Shown: positions 47,674-59,870 of the stretch, piece after piece
Layout: every line of letters starts with the position of its first letter
How positions within the stretch are numbered: position 1 is the stretch's first letter
From: Epiperipatus broadwayi
Taxonomy: Eukaryota; Onychophora; Udeonychophora; Euonychophora; Peripatidae
Assembly: GCA_028023455.1 (NCBI GenBank)
Contig: JAQFVV010006197.1
Location: 17,109,254-17,173,253, forward strand
Reading direction: 5' to 3'
DNA: 64,000 nucleotides
Notes under the pieces: generated by a model
What the model was told of the DNA's origin: nothing
What the model saw: only the letters and a program-made list of their open reading frames with translations
The model's database searches: none
Position numbers and translations under genes: made by a program

Positions 47674-49324
47674 TGTAACAAACGGGGTTCGAATACAAGC
47701 GTATGTAATATATTACTAATTGCGAGTGTTAATGTTGAGCGACTATATACGAAAAGATATATATGTAAATAGTCATTCGAACCCTGTTACAAAGAGTGTG
47801 AATGTTAGGTGGGTATGCTTATATAAATATATTTGTATATGTGAGTATAAAATGTGTGTATGTATTAACGGTGATGGTTACAAGCAATTATATACGGAGC
47901 TGTATAAGTTGTAATTGATTATTCGTATATATTTTATCCGTTAAAAATTTTCTTTAAGTCTGGTTAATAATGTTGTCGGTAACACGTGTTTTCTTTTGCT
48001 AATTAATCTTTTGAACATATGAAGATAGAAATAGAAATAAATCAGTTGCTGTAGGCGGTTTAGTAATAACTGGCATCAAGAAGTCCGAAAACGGGTCAGG
48101 TGAGTATCTTTGGAAAACAATAGAAGAACGGGACAGTGGCGTAGGGATATTGGAAGAAAATTTTACAAAGTTAAAGAGTGAAAACAAAAGAACTTTTTTT
48201 GTGGGCTCGAGAGGAGAGAAAAACAAAAAAAGGAAAAAAAAAACGCGGCTTGGACTACGGAGTGTGTGGACGTATAAAATTTTCTTAAGAAGTTTATTAA
48301 TATTTCTCACCCAAAATGTCGGGGTAATTCAATAGCACTAGTTTCGTTAACCGATCCAGTGGACAGTTGTCGTGGAACCCATCTGAAGTGGACCTACAAA
48401 CTTCGCTATACAAAAGAGTTCTTGTTCATCAAGTGTAATGGCGATGAAAGATCTATGTAATGGGACCCTTTCATAAAGTGAATGAATCATCTACTCCACC
48501 TCCAGAATAAGCTATTTGATATACCATATTGGAAATCCTTGCCATCCGTTATATCAACCAGACCAGTATTCGTTGGAGAATTATAAATGCGGACTTGTCT
48601 TTGACCGTGTGAACGGTCGACGGTACTTAAGGTAATTGATGTTTACACTAAATATATGTTCAATGAATGCGTCTTGGTAAAGAAACTAGTGTTACCTCAA
48701 TATTAATTGCTATAATAAATCTCTTTTAAATTAAATAAAATAACAACTTTAAATAAACAGCTCTGATGTATAATTGCACTATTTTGATGCGTATATGAAT
48801 TATATATGTGTGTATCAGGGTAAATGGGCTGTGCGCTTGAATATTGATATATTTATATGCGTGGATAAATGAGATTTTATCGGTATTAAGTATGGTAATA
48901 AATAGAGTAAATTGTATGATAACATTCGGGTTGGGTTATTAGATTTATAACGGATAAATTATCGGACAGAATAGATAGACACATAAGACTTAGTTGGATA
49001 GTGTTTAGCTTTGTTCTCTAGTTAGACTATAGTCCCCAAACCCTGAGATTGAGCTGGTACGGATGCGCTACCATAAATAGAGGTATATATATATACCCGA
49101 ACCCTTATTTACGTTTTCGATGAGATAATTCTTATCCATGTGTAAGATTGGCGCGTGAGATGGAATCAGACCATGCTCACAAATATCCTCACTCGAAGCT
49201 ACGGGTAGAAGCGTACGATGGCGATATAAAAATATAACAGGTAATACTATAATATATATATATATAGACCCATATATTATATATATATTAGCATTTATTA
49301 TTTTTAACACTGTGCACATTTGCA
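47674..49324 (-). repeat. 3' LTR of gypsy-like element G
   Basis: The + strand begins TGTAACAAACGGGG and ends CACATTTGCA. A purine tract on the minus strand and then integrase coding text lie directly to the right, the expected order for a minus-strand element's 3' LTR. The left 21 bases form an inverted repeat with 47775-47791. The 5' half of the element and its other LTR are missing. Confidence 0.6.
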
Positions 49325-50010
49325 GTCATTCCCTTATTCCGTAAAAAATAATCTTATAGACCTTAAGGTTTTTTGCATTCTCGAGCAGGTCTATACAGAG
49401 ATAATTCAGTTCTTTTCTGCTGCATGCTAATTCTCTCTTTTTCCTGTGAATCATCTTTGGAAGCTAACAAATCTACTGGAAAAATCTCCAAATTATTCAA
49501 CAAATCATTTTTCTCAAATAAATGCTTCTCATTAATTTAATTTAAGCCCAAAGGCTGTCATGCTGCATCAGTATTTCTTTCTTTTAGTGAAGTAGTATCA
49601 TTTATCATTGAATTAGAATTAACACTTATTCTTCTAATCATTCTAGATGTCAAATTCTCAAATGATTTGTCTTCTCACTCTTTTATCATTTGAAGTTTGC
49701 ATGATTATTACTCCGTGTCACCCAAACAATATCACCAATTTATAGCTTTCTTCATTTGAGTCAATTTTCTTGGTGTGCTATTATTAGACATTAGTATAAA
49801 CAGGTGGGTTTAACATTTTTGAGGTGATAACATCTCGATCGGAGTACTTTTAGTCAACATACAAAGTGAAATATTGAAGGAGCATAGCATCAGTTAAGGC
49901 TTTGTTAATATCACTATACAAAGTTAACTTTAGTACCTGCTTCAAATGCTGTACTGCTTTCTCTGTCAGACCATTAGATTCTGGATGATACAAGGATGTT
50001 AATACATGAC
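49325..50010 (-). pseudogene. Element G polypurine tract and integrase C-terminal remnant
   Basis: Immediately right of the LTR the minus strand reads TAAGGGAATGAC, a PPT-like run. Further right, a broken frame shows SLYHPESNGLTEKAVQHLK (about 49990-49930), the integrase segment bearing the third catalytic residue (Glu). KSTPIEMLSPQKC (about 49850) and a GDIVWVTRS-like segment (about 49730), usual after the integrase core, follow. Stops and shifts are frequent. Coding text ends near 50011, so the element is truncated there. Confidence 0.75.
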
Positions 50011-50429
50011 AAATTTATTTAGTTGTTTTAAAAAAATACAAATTTATGGACTTCAAATTTTGAGTTTCCTGTATAATCAATGTTTTTATTTTTGAATATA
50101 AGGATTATCATTTGAATTTCAGTTTGGATTCAATAAAAAGTGCTTTTAATGGCAGTTTGATAAAAGTGTAATTAGTTAGCTTGATCTAAAGATAATGTCA
50201 TGCAATTGTGTAAAAAAAATGCTTTGAATTATTTTAAAGGAATTTGTTTTTAAACACCTTAAAACCTCCATGTAGTTTTTGTGGACATCTTATTTTCTAT
50301 CTTTATTATATGATTTTTTTTCTCCATCTCTTATGGTAGATACATTGTAGATTTTGTTTTCATAAAAGAGTTTTACATTTTTGTCATACTGCTTAATATA
50401 TCATAAATTACATAGTTTACGAATAATAT
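50011..50429. other. AT-rich intronic stretch, nothing recognised
   Basis: No feature beyond homopolymer tracts is visible between the element G remnant and foldback copy 4. Confidence 0.45.
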
Positions 50430-50682
50430 TATACAGAAGCAAAACTCTCCATACAGTAGTGCCACTCAGTACAAGCCAGAGTAATCAATAGATTCAGGAA
50501 GATTTGTGCATAAAATCCCTATCTAATGCCTACTTATCCAATATCCCCAGATTAGTTTCTAGCTTGTGGCTTTTATGAGTGAGGAGTTTTGGATTTGCAC
50601 TACTATATGGAGACTTTTGTCTCTGCATAAACAGCTTGGGTGAGTATAAAGAATGATGATCATGTGGTGTTTAGTGGAATAA
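50430..50682. mobile_element. Foldback transposon, copy 4
   Basis: It shares catacagtagtgccactcag and tttctagcttgtggctttta with copy 3. The right end, gatcatgtggtgtttagtgg, is the inverse of copy 1's left end (ccactaaacatcacatgatc), which defines the family terminus. It lies 335 bp before the last chitinase exon. Confidence 0.75.
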
Positions 50683-51016
50683 TATTATATTATTAAAATA
50701 ATTGTATAAAATAACTAAGCTGTTTAAAAGGTTTAACAAATGAAAATCATTTATGGTTTTTTTATTTTGTTTATATTTTGGCAATACTTCACATTATATT
50801 TTTTCCTCTTAAATATCATTTAGCTTTTGTGACATATTGTAATAATACCATTTACCCTACAAACCTAAAATATAACCAACCTTATAGTAATTTTTCATTA
50901 TAAATTTAGATATTGGATTATAGTTTTGTATTACTATTATGCAATGTTTCCATTTAATGAGTTGTATTTTTTTTTTAAATAATGTAAAATCTTATATATA
51001 TATATATTTCTTTTAG

Positions 51017-51157
51017 AGTAAATTTATACTAGAGCATCATTATGGTGGTGCAATGACATTTGATCTAAATGCAGATGATTGGAGAGCGTCGTGTGATGGT
51101 AATACAACATTTCCTCTCCACAGAACAATTCTTAAAATTCTTGAGAATACTACTTAA
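51017..51157 (+). CDS. GH18 chitinase-family gene, last exon
   Basis: After a long polypyrimidine acceptor (ttcttttag) the frame opens SKFILEHHYGGAMTFDLNAD, then DWRASCDGN, and ends ILENTT and TAA at 51155-51157: 46 residues in phase 0. The G-G-A-M-x-(W/F)-x-L-x-x-D-D motif is the final strand and helix of the GH18 barrel. Most family members have Trp at the position that is Phe here. No linker or chitin-binding module follows in this exon, so the protein ends with the catalytic fold unless alternative exons exist. The preceding exon (ending SFTAK) joins without a gap. Confidence 0.92.
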   Translation, partial: SKFILEHHYGGAMTFDLNADDWRASCDGNTTFPLHRTILKILENTT

Positions 51158-52249
51158 ATATTTAAAATAAATTTTATTGATTATAATATTACATCTAGTC
51201 AAATTTAAATATTTTATGAAGCTGTAAAAATTTAAAATCTCTGTCTTCATCAAAAAATTATATTTTTATTAAAAGCAGATCTTATCTTCATCAAAAAATT
51301 ATATTTTTATTAAAAGCAGATCTTATGAATCATTTAAGCATTATATAATTATAATGGCTAACAAGCAGATACCCACTCAAATGGTATATTATCTGTTCTC
51401 CAAATATATCGAGAGCAGATTTTGATATATAAACATATTAGAATTGATTCTCTAAAAATGTAAATGTATTTTAATTAATATTTGAACATAAATGTATTTA
51501 AAATGATTATTTATTATGAGTATCAGTTTTCACTCAATTTTTTTTATTCTTTGATAGTGTATTTGTAAATATATAAAAGATTATATATTTTTAAAAAAAT
51601 GTTGAAATTTCTAATAAATGTCAGTAATTGTCAAAATATAATAAACATATTACTTTTTTTAAACAAAAAAAATGATTTTTTTAATTAGTTTTATTTAAGG
51701 ATTTCTCACCAACATTAAATACTTTGTTCGTTTGTGCTGAATAGGTTTGAAAAAGACAATCAATAATCTTTAAATAGTGATAAATATTCCTTAATGGCTG
51801 AAATTAATTTGGAAGGTGTGTGGGATTTGTTGTACTAGCAAATTACTAATGACTGCAAGAGTAAACACAATTACTAACTCTAGCATATTATAAAAGTTAA
51901 ATTATTTTGATATTACTTGAACCTTGGCCAGTAGGTTTAATATCAACTACATGATCTACAACAGATTTGAATATCCACAAGTATAAGATATATAACCTCA
52001 TCAATGGTGAAAGCCACTTAATATTATAATCATATTTTTCATTATTGTTTTACACCAACATTTATCTGCTCAAATTTAATTATTCTGCAATCTTTATTTC
52101 CATCTGATTAGCTAGAAGATTTAGTTATGACTTGTATATCTTACAAAAAATTTTCAACTAGATTTCAAGTTACAGGCATATCAGGTTAATGCAGGTACAA
52201 ACTTTTACTTAATCAAATTTTTTTTTCCAATTTTAAAACAATTTATGAA
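51158..52249. other. 3' flank of the chitinase gene
   Basis: AT-rich DNA holding one 41-bp tandem duplication (51244-51325, the cttcatcaaaaaattatatt unit). No other gene is visible. Confidence 0.5.
51166..51171 (+). terminator. Candidate poly(A) signal of the chitinase gene
   Basis: An AATAAA occurs 8 bases after the stop codon. In such AT-rich DNA it may be chance, and other AATAAA-like motifs follow. Confidence 0.35.
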
Positions 52250-55050
52250 ATAATGTTGGTATCAGTAATAATAGTAGTGGCTCTTTGCCATTAATAACTG
52301 GCTTACATACTTTTCATCCTGCACAATGCTATTTACTGAAATATTTCACTCAAATTAATCCTCTGAAAATATTCCTTGGAAATTTGGCTTTATAGTGCTG
52401 TCTCAATCTAATACCTCTTCAACAGGAGTTGGGATAATATACAATATAACCCCTCCCCCACTTCAATCACTTAAAATTCTAGATTTAAATGAAAATATAA
52501 ACATTATCATATTTTACCACAGTGCATTAATTTACCACTTAAACAATCAAATCTGATACCGAATACTTTTGGAGATTTCAATATGGACATATGGAGTTAT
52601 TCTGTAAATACTTAAACCTCATCAATAGAAGACTTATAAATGATGACCATTTTAATCCATGAGTTATTCCTATTACTTTCTTTGATCACTTTGCATTCAG
52701 TGTTGAACTAAAAGTTGACTTAAAACAATTACCAGGACTCTGACTAAACAACATAGTGAGACTGCTTCTGGAAGACTCCAACTCCAGAAGTCATTATCTT
52801 ATATATATATTTATTTATTTTTAAAAAGTAAATGTACTTTAAATTCAGTTAAAGCATGTTTTGCTTTTGTGAATATCATCACATCTATAATAATGTTTTC
52901 CACACACACACAAAAAGACTCTTACATCACTAATTAAAGATCTAGATGCAATACACCCAAAATTAAAAAATACAGTAATCCATCCTCCATTCCATCAATA
53001 TATTTTTTTAAAGCATGATTATATATATATAAAAAAAAAACTCAACAAGCTCTGGCTAAATATCTTTTCCATTAAAAAATCAAAATTTTTCCTAGTGCAA
53101 CCTCTTAACTAGTCCAAAGCTTATATCACCTGGGCATTTGGTTATAGATCTAAAAAGTTAGTACTGATCTTTATTCTTAAAGTCAATCAATTTATCACTG
53201 ATAGAAACATGTTACCTAAATTATACTTCCATATCAAAGCCAATTTATAAACCTCAGAGAAGCCAAACCTTTTTTCACTTTATTTTGGTTATATAAGACA
53301 TTGCATTCAAACTAACTCATTTCCAGACAGCATATACTTAGATCACATGTCATACCTAAATTTATATTAACTTATCTCAGTCATTTACAACCCCTACCAT
53401 ACTCAATTTATTAAGGTCACTTTTCTGTTAAGTTCCAAAGTGTTGACCAAGTTTACCCAGTTTCTCGGGTTTCATTCCTCTAAAATAATATTTCTTTTCC
53501 AATTGACAATTATGATCAATGTGTGTGATTCCATTTCTAATTAAAACCATTGAGTTACCAATAAAAGATCAAATTCAACCTAATGTTATTCCCTCATTAT
53601 CAAAATTTTCAATTTACTAAAAAAAAAAAAAGATTCCTCCACAACAGCATTACATTGTTTAGAATGACAATAGACTTAAATAGACACTGAAGGAAAGCAG
53701 GATTTATTTCACAGTAATAAAATATTGCTGCAATTTATTATTCAGTTACAATATTAAAGTTATTTCAACTATTGGAAAAACATAATAATCCTACAACTCT
53801 TCTCAATATATTAGCTATTTTAATAAATATCAAACTTATATTAGCTATTTTCATTAACAGACAAGTTCATATTATATTAAATGGGAAAACTTTCTCCAGC
53901 TTCATAGTATGTTACTTTATATCACAAGGATCTCTAAACTCTTTACTTTTCTGGATCTACATGATATTGAAAAGAAATTATCAGAAATATATATCCTAGT
54001 TTTTAATCAAATAACCACTTATTATACATGAATAATCTGGTAATTTTATTTCTATCTTAAAATACTTCAATTCTTAAGTATCCTTGGGAATTATACAAAA
54101 GGATACCACTTTAAGTTCAGTATGGATAAATCTTCCTGGAATCTCTTCATAGATAATTCAGTATTCTCATTTTTTATGGGCTCGCCACATAAATTTCTGG
54201 GTTTCCCGATACATCTTTCCAGTAATGCTATAAGATCCAAAATTCAAAATAATCTTAATACCATTGAAATTACAATTAACCCTTTATCAAAAATGTAATT
54301 ATAAAATGTAATTATCCATTCATGCAAAGATTTCTCCAACACTTCTTTATTATATAGCCATTGTTAAATACACCATTAAACTGATTTGGAGCAAAAAGAT
54401 TGTATTAATTAGAATAAAAACTATATAATAGCATGTCAAAAACAAAGACATATATTATATTCAGAGTAAATTTGATTATCAGGTTAATAATGCATAACCC
54501 TGATGCAAAAAATTCATCACTGTCAAACCATCAGATCCACTTGCACTCATTAAAGATCCATTCATTATTGCTCTAATCACCAACACTTAAATATTCAAAC
54601 TCTGATCAGATGTTCTTACTAAAAAAATTAAACATTGGGATGTCTATGCAATAACATACAAAGATGAGCTCATTAAGTCACCACAATCTATACTTACATT
54701 TGTCAACAATACAAAAATTTAAGCTTTGGTATTTGGAACCCAAATACCTGGATTTCTTAAAATTATTTTCTACAGTTTTTTTCTCTTTTAAAAAAAGTGG
54801 TTTTACCAGCATAGCTGATATTTATTCCTTTTGTCATTGAGAAGAAAAAACACTCAATCACTTCCTTATTTAATGTCAGAACATTATAAACATACCACCA
54901 TCTAATTAGATCAATTACTAGATTTCAAATTTCATCCCTCTAAACTTTAATTAATACATAGAGGGTTATTTCCAAACACCAGAATAACAGTATTTCTACT
55001 TTCACTTTGTAGTGTTTGATATGTCATTTATGTTTTAGTTCTACATGTCG
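52250..55050 (+). pseudogene. Decayed LINE (endonuclease and RT remnants)
   Basis: Frames are broken by many stops and shifts but follow the order of the better LINE at 59313. A GVGIIYN-like segment (52430) is followed by FGDFNMDIW (52565, matching GDFN of the endonuclease), then PITFFDHFAFSVEL (52670, matching PVSFSDHMALVIHL). RT text follows: FISQGSLNSLLFWIYM (53915, the Q-G-x-x-x-x-L-L-F block) and HKFLGFPIHL (54190, matching KRFLGYPHFQ). The order and spacing make homology to the same LINE family clear. It is an old dead copy. Confidence 0.72.
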
Positions 55051-55296
55051 AAAATTACAATCATTTTTTTATTTAACAAATTCGAAAAAAATATTGCTTA
55101 AAGACCAATCAGCTGACATTTTCACAGCCATGGGAAGCTTGATAAATTTTTCAACATCACTATAATTGTTTACCCTATATTATTTTTAGATTGTTTCTAT
55201 GTATTATGTTTTTTGTTTGTGTTTTATTTTTGAGCTTTGTAAAAAAAATATTTTTTAAAATTTTATTTGTTGTTTTGCCAACAGATATATATATAT

Positions 55297-56142
55297 GAGG
55301 GAGTACTCAAAATTAACCCGAATTGTATCTGTTATAGTATATACTTCTGTTGTTATATATATCTTGCAGGAACCCTTCTGCATCAATATACCAAATGACA
55401 TTGCCACATGAAATCATGAGGCCATTTAACACATTATTTTGTAGAGTGTATTTTGCATTTTTGTCTTTTTTTTTTATAATGACTGAAAAGTTTGACAATG
55501 TGAAATTCTGCTTTTGTTTACAGAACATTACAGTAAAAAAAAGTTGTAATGCTTGAAACAATTTACAAGAAAGTTGATCTCCTAAAAATACAAGTTTATG
55601 AGTGGTTTAATTGAAATGCTAAATTTACCACATCCTAAAAAGCATCACAAATGAAATCCAAAGTCAAAACAATGCTGATTTACTTTTTTTTTTAAAAGCC
55701 AATGCTATTTTTTTTTTAAATTTAATATGTAACAGTCGGACCTTTTAGCTGCAAGTTTTGAAACATTTATGTGATGTGGTAAAATGTAAATATCCTGTTT
55801 TGTGACAAAGAAAAGAATGCAAGCTGCACCCTCACAAAGTGTGATCTCTCAAACCCTTGAGTGTGAAATACTTTTTAATTAAATTTAGCATGATCCATCT
55901 TATCAATGGGCCATATTTATTCAATTTCGCTTTGTGCAATTTTTTTTAAATCTCTCGGATGAAAAAATAACAGATGCATTAAAAAGCATCATTTTGCAAG
56001 TACTTCCAGATTACTTTGAAAAATGAAAAACATATTTAGACTGGTGTATTGCATCAAATGGATAGTAATTTAAATGAGATTAAATTTATAATACTTCAAA
56101 ATAAATAAACATTTTTTTATTATAAAATTTTGGGGTATCCTT
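55297..56142 (+). mobile_element. Mariner-like element, internally deleted
   Basis: The left end gagggagtactcaaaatta is the imperfect inverse of the right end aattttggggtatcc, and the left flank is TA-rich. The + strand encodes a broken transposase. MTEKFDNVKFCF opens at 55482; after a shift come ETIYKKVDLL and QVYEWFN (the N-terminal helix-turn-helix block). The text then jumps to SKVKTMLIYFF, which is well inside the catalytic domain, so several hundred bases are missing. Further on are degenerate forms of the catalytic-domain end and ...WCIASNG near the C-terminus. The family pattern is clear; the element cannot mobilise itself. Confidence 0.83.
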
Positions 56143-56220
56143 GTGTCTGAATTGAGGATATGGGAAACCATCATGAAGTATCCTTGTGTCTGAATTGAGG
56201 ATATGGGAAACCATCATCAT
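56135..56220. repeat. Tandem duplication, 43-bp unit x2
   Basis: The unit gtatccttgtgtctgaattg...gggaaaccatcat occurs at 56135 and 56178 and overlaps the mariner right end. Confidence 0.9.
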
Positions 56221-56738
56221 CCTCAAAACAAAATATAAAATTAAATGTAAGAGGAATGAGCATGAGAGATCAGAAAAAACAAGGATTAATTATAAGGTCC
56301 CATGCATTACAGATGAATAATAATTATTCATCATCAAGATAAAATCAACAGTCAACCTTGTGACTGGATTTGAAAGTGGTCCAATATACACCAGGCTAAT
56401 TTAGCCCTTGCCAAACTTGAGGTAGATTATATAAATAATAATGTGGATGCGTGCTAATCCATCAGAATATAACAATTAAAAAAATAATGTTGGGATATAG
56501 AAACATGCTGATCATCATCAATGCCCTGATCATTTAGTCCATTAATTTACTGACCAATTATAAATTTCATTTCTAATAATAAAAACTAAATAAAAAACTT
56601 GTGCTTCCGGTCTTGACCAGTTCTGATCATCCATTAGAAGCTCAAACTAATTTTCAATTCGTGAGAAAAGAAGGGGAGTGGAAGCTCTAATCTTGAGCTC
56701 CAAACGTTAGGTAAGCCTTTAACTTTCCTTTAGTTACA

Positions 56739-59245
56739 ATGGAGAGTGATAATTACATTAATTATAGTCAAGGTAAACAAACTCTAACATTTGAAAATAA
56801 AGCAAATACGGTGGACAATTCTCGCGATGTTTTAGGCTCATTATTAAATTCAAATGGCAAAGATTGTCAACCCAAATGGTCTGAAACACTTTCACTGCAT
56901 AATAATGAACCTTCAACATCAATTAATATCCAAAAAGCTTCGAAAAATAATAACTACGACCCAAATTCTAGTACAAACGGCCAAATAGCCTGCGGTCAAA
57001 CTGCAAATACCACCACAAAAACCGCAGAAAAACATAACAATACCCATATCTGCTCACAGATTTCTGCCGAGGATATATTCATGAAATGTAATCCCAGTTT
57101 TCAATCCTCTAACGCTTCAATCCTCTAACGCTTCAAACAAAAGAGAAAATAATTACGTAGTGACAAATAAGAATAACCTTCAAAACAATTATAGTGAAAA
57201 CTTCTCTAATCCACTAGGGGCCAGCAAAAACACTTCAAATGTTGGACAGAGAGATTTTAAAATAAATTTTAAACAACCACAACATAATCTCAAAGATATA
57301 CACACTCAATTACATGATACTAATTACCCTACAGATGATATAATAACAAATTTATCTAACTCCAATGAAAAAACCTCTTGCGATCGGCAAATTAAAAAAA
57401 ACATTGTACGCTAATGCTGTGGGTTCAAACAAAACCGTAAATAATACCAAAAATGTTACGGTAGCTAATTCACGTGAACTCCTTTAGATTATGAGATAGA
57501 ACAGCACTCAGAACTTAACTATAGCACTTCTGATTACGATACAATAGATATCAATAACCTAAATGAAAAAATATACCAAATGATCACTAACAATTTCAAT
57601 AAAACCATACCAAACATTCTTTATAAGTCATTCTTAAACTACTATAACGACAAATCGCTAATACTAGCGATTACAAATCAAAATTTTTTTCTCTTCAAGT
57701 TTCCCATGGATCAACTATGCCCTCATCAACCAGCAGCAACTTGGAAAAGGAATTCACAAGATTCTAACCCATCCCAATGACCGTTATGTGGGCATTGAGT
57801 TCAAAAACCTGGGCGGACAGAATGAATTTTAGATCTAACTTCAAAGTGTTAGGGAACCATATATTGTGCTACATTGACATGAACAGACCAGCAACAGTAT
57901 CCGGAAAAATCAATAACTGTCTTGAAAATTTCACTGAACAGGAATTGCAAAATATACTTATCAACTATGGCAATATTAACAAGTTCAATTATCTGAATAA
58001 TCCGCATCTTGAAGATCAAATCTTGTCTAACACTGTGATATTTTCATTCACCCTAAAGAAAAACATCTCCCCCACTGACATCCCCACCATCATAACCGCC
58101 AGAGGTTCTCCATTAGTTTTATCATTTCGAGTGGTACGGCCCCAATGTTTCTACTGCCTCCAAAGGTCACATCTCATAAAAGATTGCACTGCTCGAATTT
58201 GCAACTATTGTGGCCTTAAAAAAATAAAATACATCATTGCAGTGGAAATCTAGCAATCCAGGGCTTACATCAATCAAGCAACACCTAATCCTACCGCAAA
58301 CAATGACTCTACCCAGGTCCATATCACCCAAACCTCAATAAAAATTCCAAACAAACCTGAAAAGACATCTTCAAATATCACAATCACCAATACATTATTA
58401 CAAACCAATACTTCTCAAGAACAAATGGAGATAGAGGTTGACACAAACCTCTGGGATGATCTTGTTGACCAAAATCTCACACAACAAGTTCATAAGGCCA
58501 TCACTCATCTTAATAAAACTGACCTAGACACAGAGGAAGGCAAGGATCTCTCAAACCCAATAGACTTGAAGATAGCAACTATACCACTATAAAACCCAAA
58601 TCCACCTCCATCAAGCAAAACAACAGTTAGGTCCATTGGTTCCTTCTGTGTCCAAAAAAGGCAATCAAAACAATCAGCAGACTACTCACAAAACATCCCT
58701 GCAAACCCAAAAAAACAATAAAGAAGAGTCTGCAAACATAAACTGTATAATGGACAATAAGTCTCAAGCTACCCAATGGTCACCGCCATCAGAGCATTGC
58801 TCAGAGCTCAATGAAAACTAGGAAAATAACTCACAAAGACTTTCGACAGTCAAAAAACCTAAAAAAGATGGTAAATCGAAAGCAAAACATCAAAACACTA
58901 GATATATCTGCAATTGCAAATCAAACTAATAAGATACATAAAAGAAAGTCAGTCCTCTCAGACAACTCCAGCTCAGATGAAGAGAATGCTCAACCTCCAA
59001 ATGATTTACAACCTCCCTCCAACAATCAAACAACAGATCTAACCCCAGCTAAACATCTCAAATCTTCTGAAAAGAAGAGGAAAACTATGGATCCTCCGGC
59101 TTCCAATCCCCTGGAACCATTGGAAGACACCCCAACAAATTATACCCCCGCTTCAACTTTAAACGACTGCCAAGAATTTCTACCGACTCTACTCTCTTTC
59201 TCAGGTGCCCTCTCAGAAAGTGGATGCTGCAGAAGACCCAGATGA
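56739..59245 (+). pseudogene. LINE ORF1 (zinc-knuckle nucleic-acid-binding protein), broken
   Basis: The region opens with MESDNYINYSQGKQTLTFEN and is Asn/Ser/Thr-rich. It is broken into pieces (56739-57128, 57160-57414, 57580-57780, 57777-58253, 58636-58821, 58811-59245) by stops and frameshifts. A folded-looking segment (about 57850-58130) precedes CFYCLQRSHLIKDC, a CX2CX4HX4C zinc knuckle, and then CNYCGLKK, a truncated second knuckle. The C-terminal part is low-complexity, rich in Pro/Ser/Lys, with SSSDEENAQPPNDLQPP. The layout matches ORF1 proteins of zinc-knuckle LINEs, which bind the element's RNA. Confidence 0.75.
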
Positions 59246-59312
59246 CATTGGTTGGGATGAGTCATCCACTGACTCAGAGCTGCTGGTTGAAGAGACATAA
59301 AACTAGATTGTT

Positions 59313-59870
59313 ATGAACTGTAAAATCGCTGGAGTCAATGTTCATGGCATCAACTCATTGGGTAGAGCCTATGCTATTAAAAATTGGATTTCCCTCAACT
59401 CCCTACATATATTCCTAATCGGAGAGACTAAATACCATCAGAACACTGATCATAAAATCCTAGCACTGCTTTCGTCATCAGGTTATACCAGATTTTCTAT
59501 TGGCTCCTCGGCTTCTGGAGGAGTTGGCATCCTGGTTAATAATGCAATACCCCCCAATAGTTTTAATCTTCTACTGTTAGACAACAACATGGTTATCATT
59601 GAGGTTGACTACTGGGGCTACCCTATTATCATTGCCTATGTGTACATGGCCAATGACACAACTCAATATTACAACATAATCCATATGCTAAATGCCATCA
59701 TCAGCAACAGAACCAGTCTGACAATCCTCTTGGGAGATTTCAATACCACATACCAAAACTTTAACACTAGATTTGTCCATCACTTAAATCGAAGACTGAT
59801 GTGTGGAGAGGGCTTCTTCCCCCCCAAGTGCCTTTTCCTTTTACACCAGAACTCGAAGATCCCTGATTGA
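59313..59870 (+). pseudogene. LINE ORF2, AP-type endonuclease part
   Basis: The frame opens MNCKIAGVNVHGINSLG, with N-V-x-G at the first active-site strand. IFLIGETKY (the catalytic Glu), SGGVGILVNN, IAYVYMAND and LLGDFNTTY (the G-D-F-N box) follow. The rest of the domain, ending in VSFSDHMAL with the S-D-H box, is in the next frame from 59803. The shift falls at a run of seven C (59819-59825), so a single-base slip, by mutation or assembly error, would explain it. It nicks target DNA for target-primed reverse transcription. Confidence 0.85.

Larger units (their letters stand above)
5254..51016 (+). other. Giant last chitinase intron (about 45.8 kb)
   Basis: The intron runs from the gtattc donor at 5254 to a polypyrimidine tract and ttttag acceptor ending at 51016. 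Joining the flanking exons gives SFTAK then SKFILEHHYGGAM, which is continuous GH18 sequence with no residues missing, so one intron spans the whole interval. It contains the PLE palindrome, nested LTR elements, a gypsy element and other repeats listed separately. The part from 5254 to 8044 is AT-rich DNA in which I recognise only a 25-bp tandem repeat. Confidence 0.85.

Noticed and set aside
48150-48335. Opposed Lys/Arg-rich and Phe/Leu-rich small frames in LTR G
   Set aside because: Both derive from one A-rich tract (gaaaaacaaaaaaaggaaaa); neither shows a domain.
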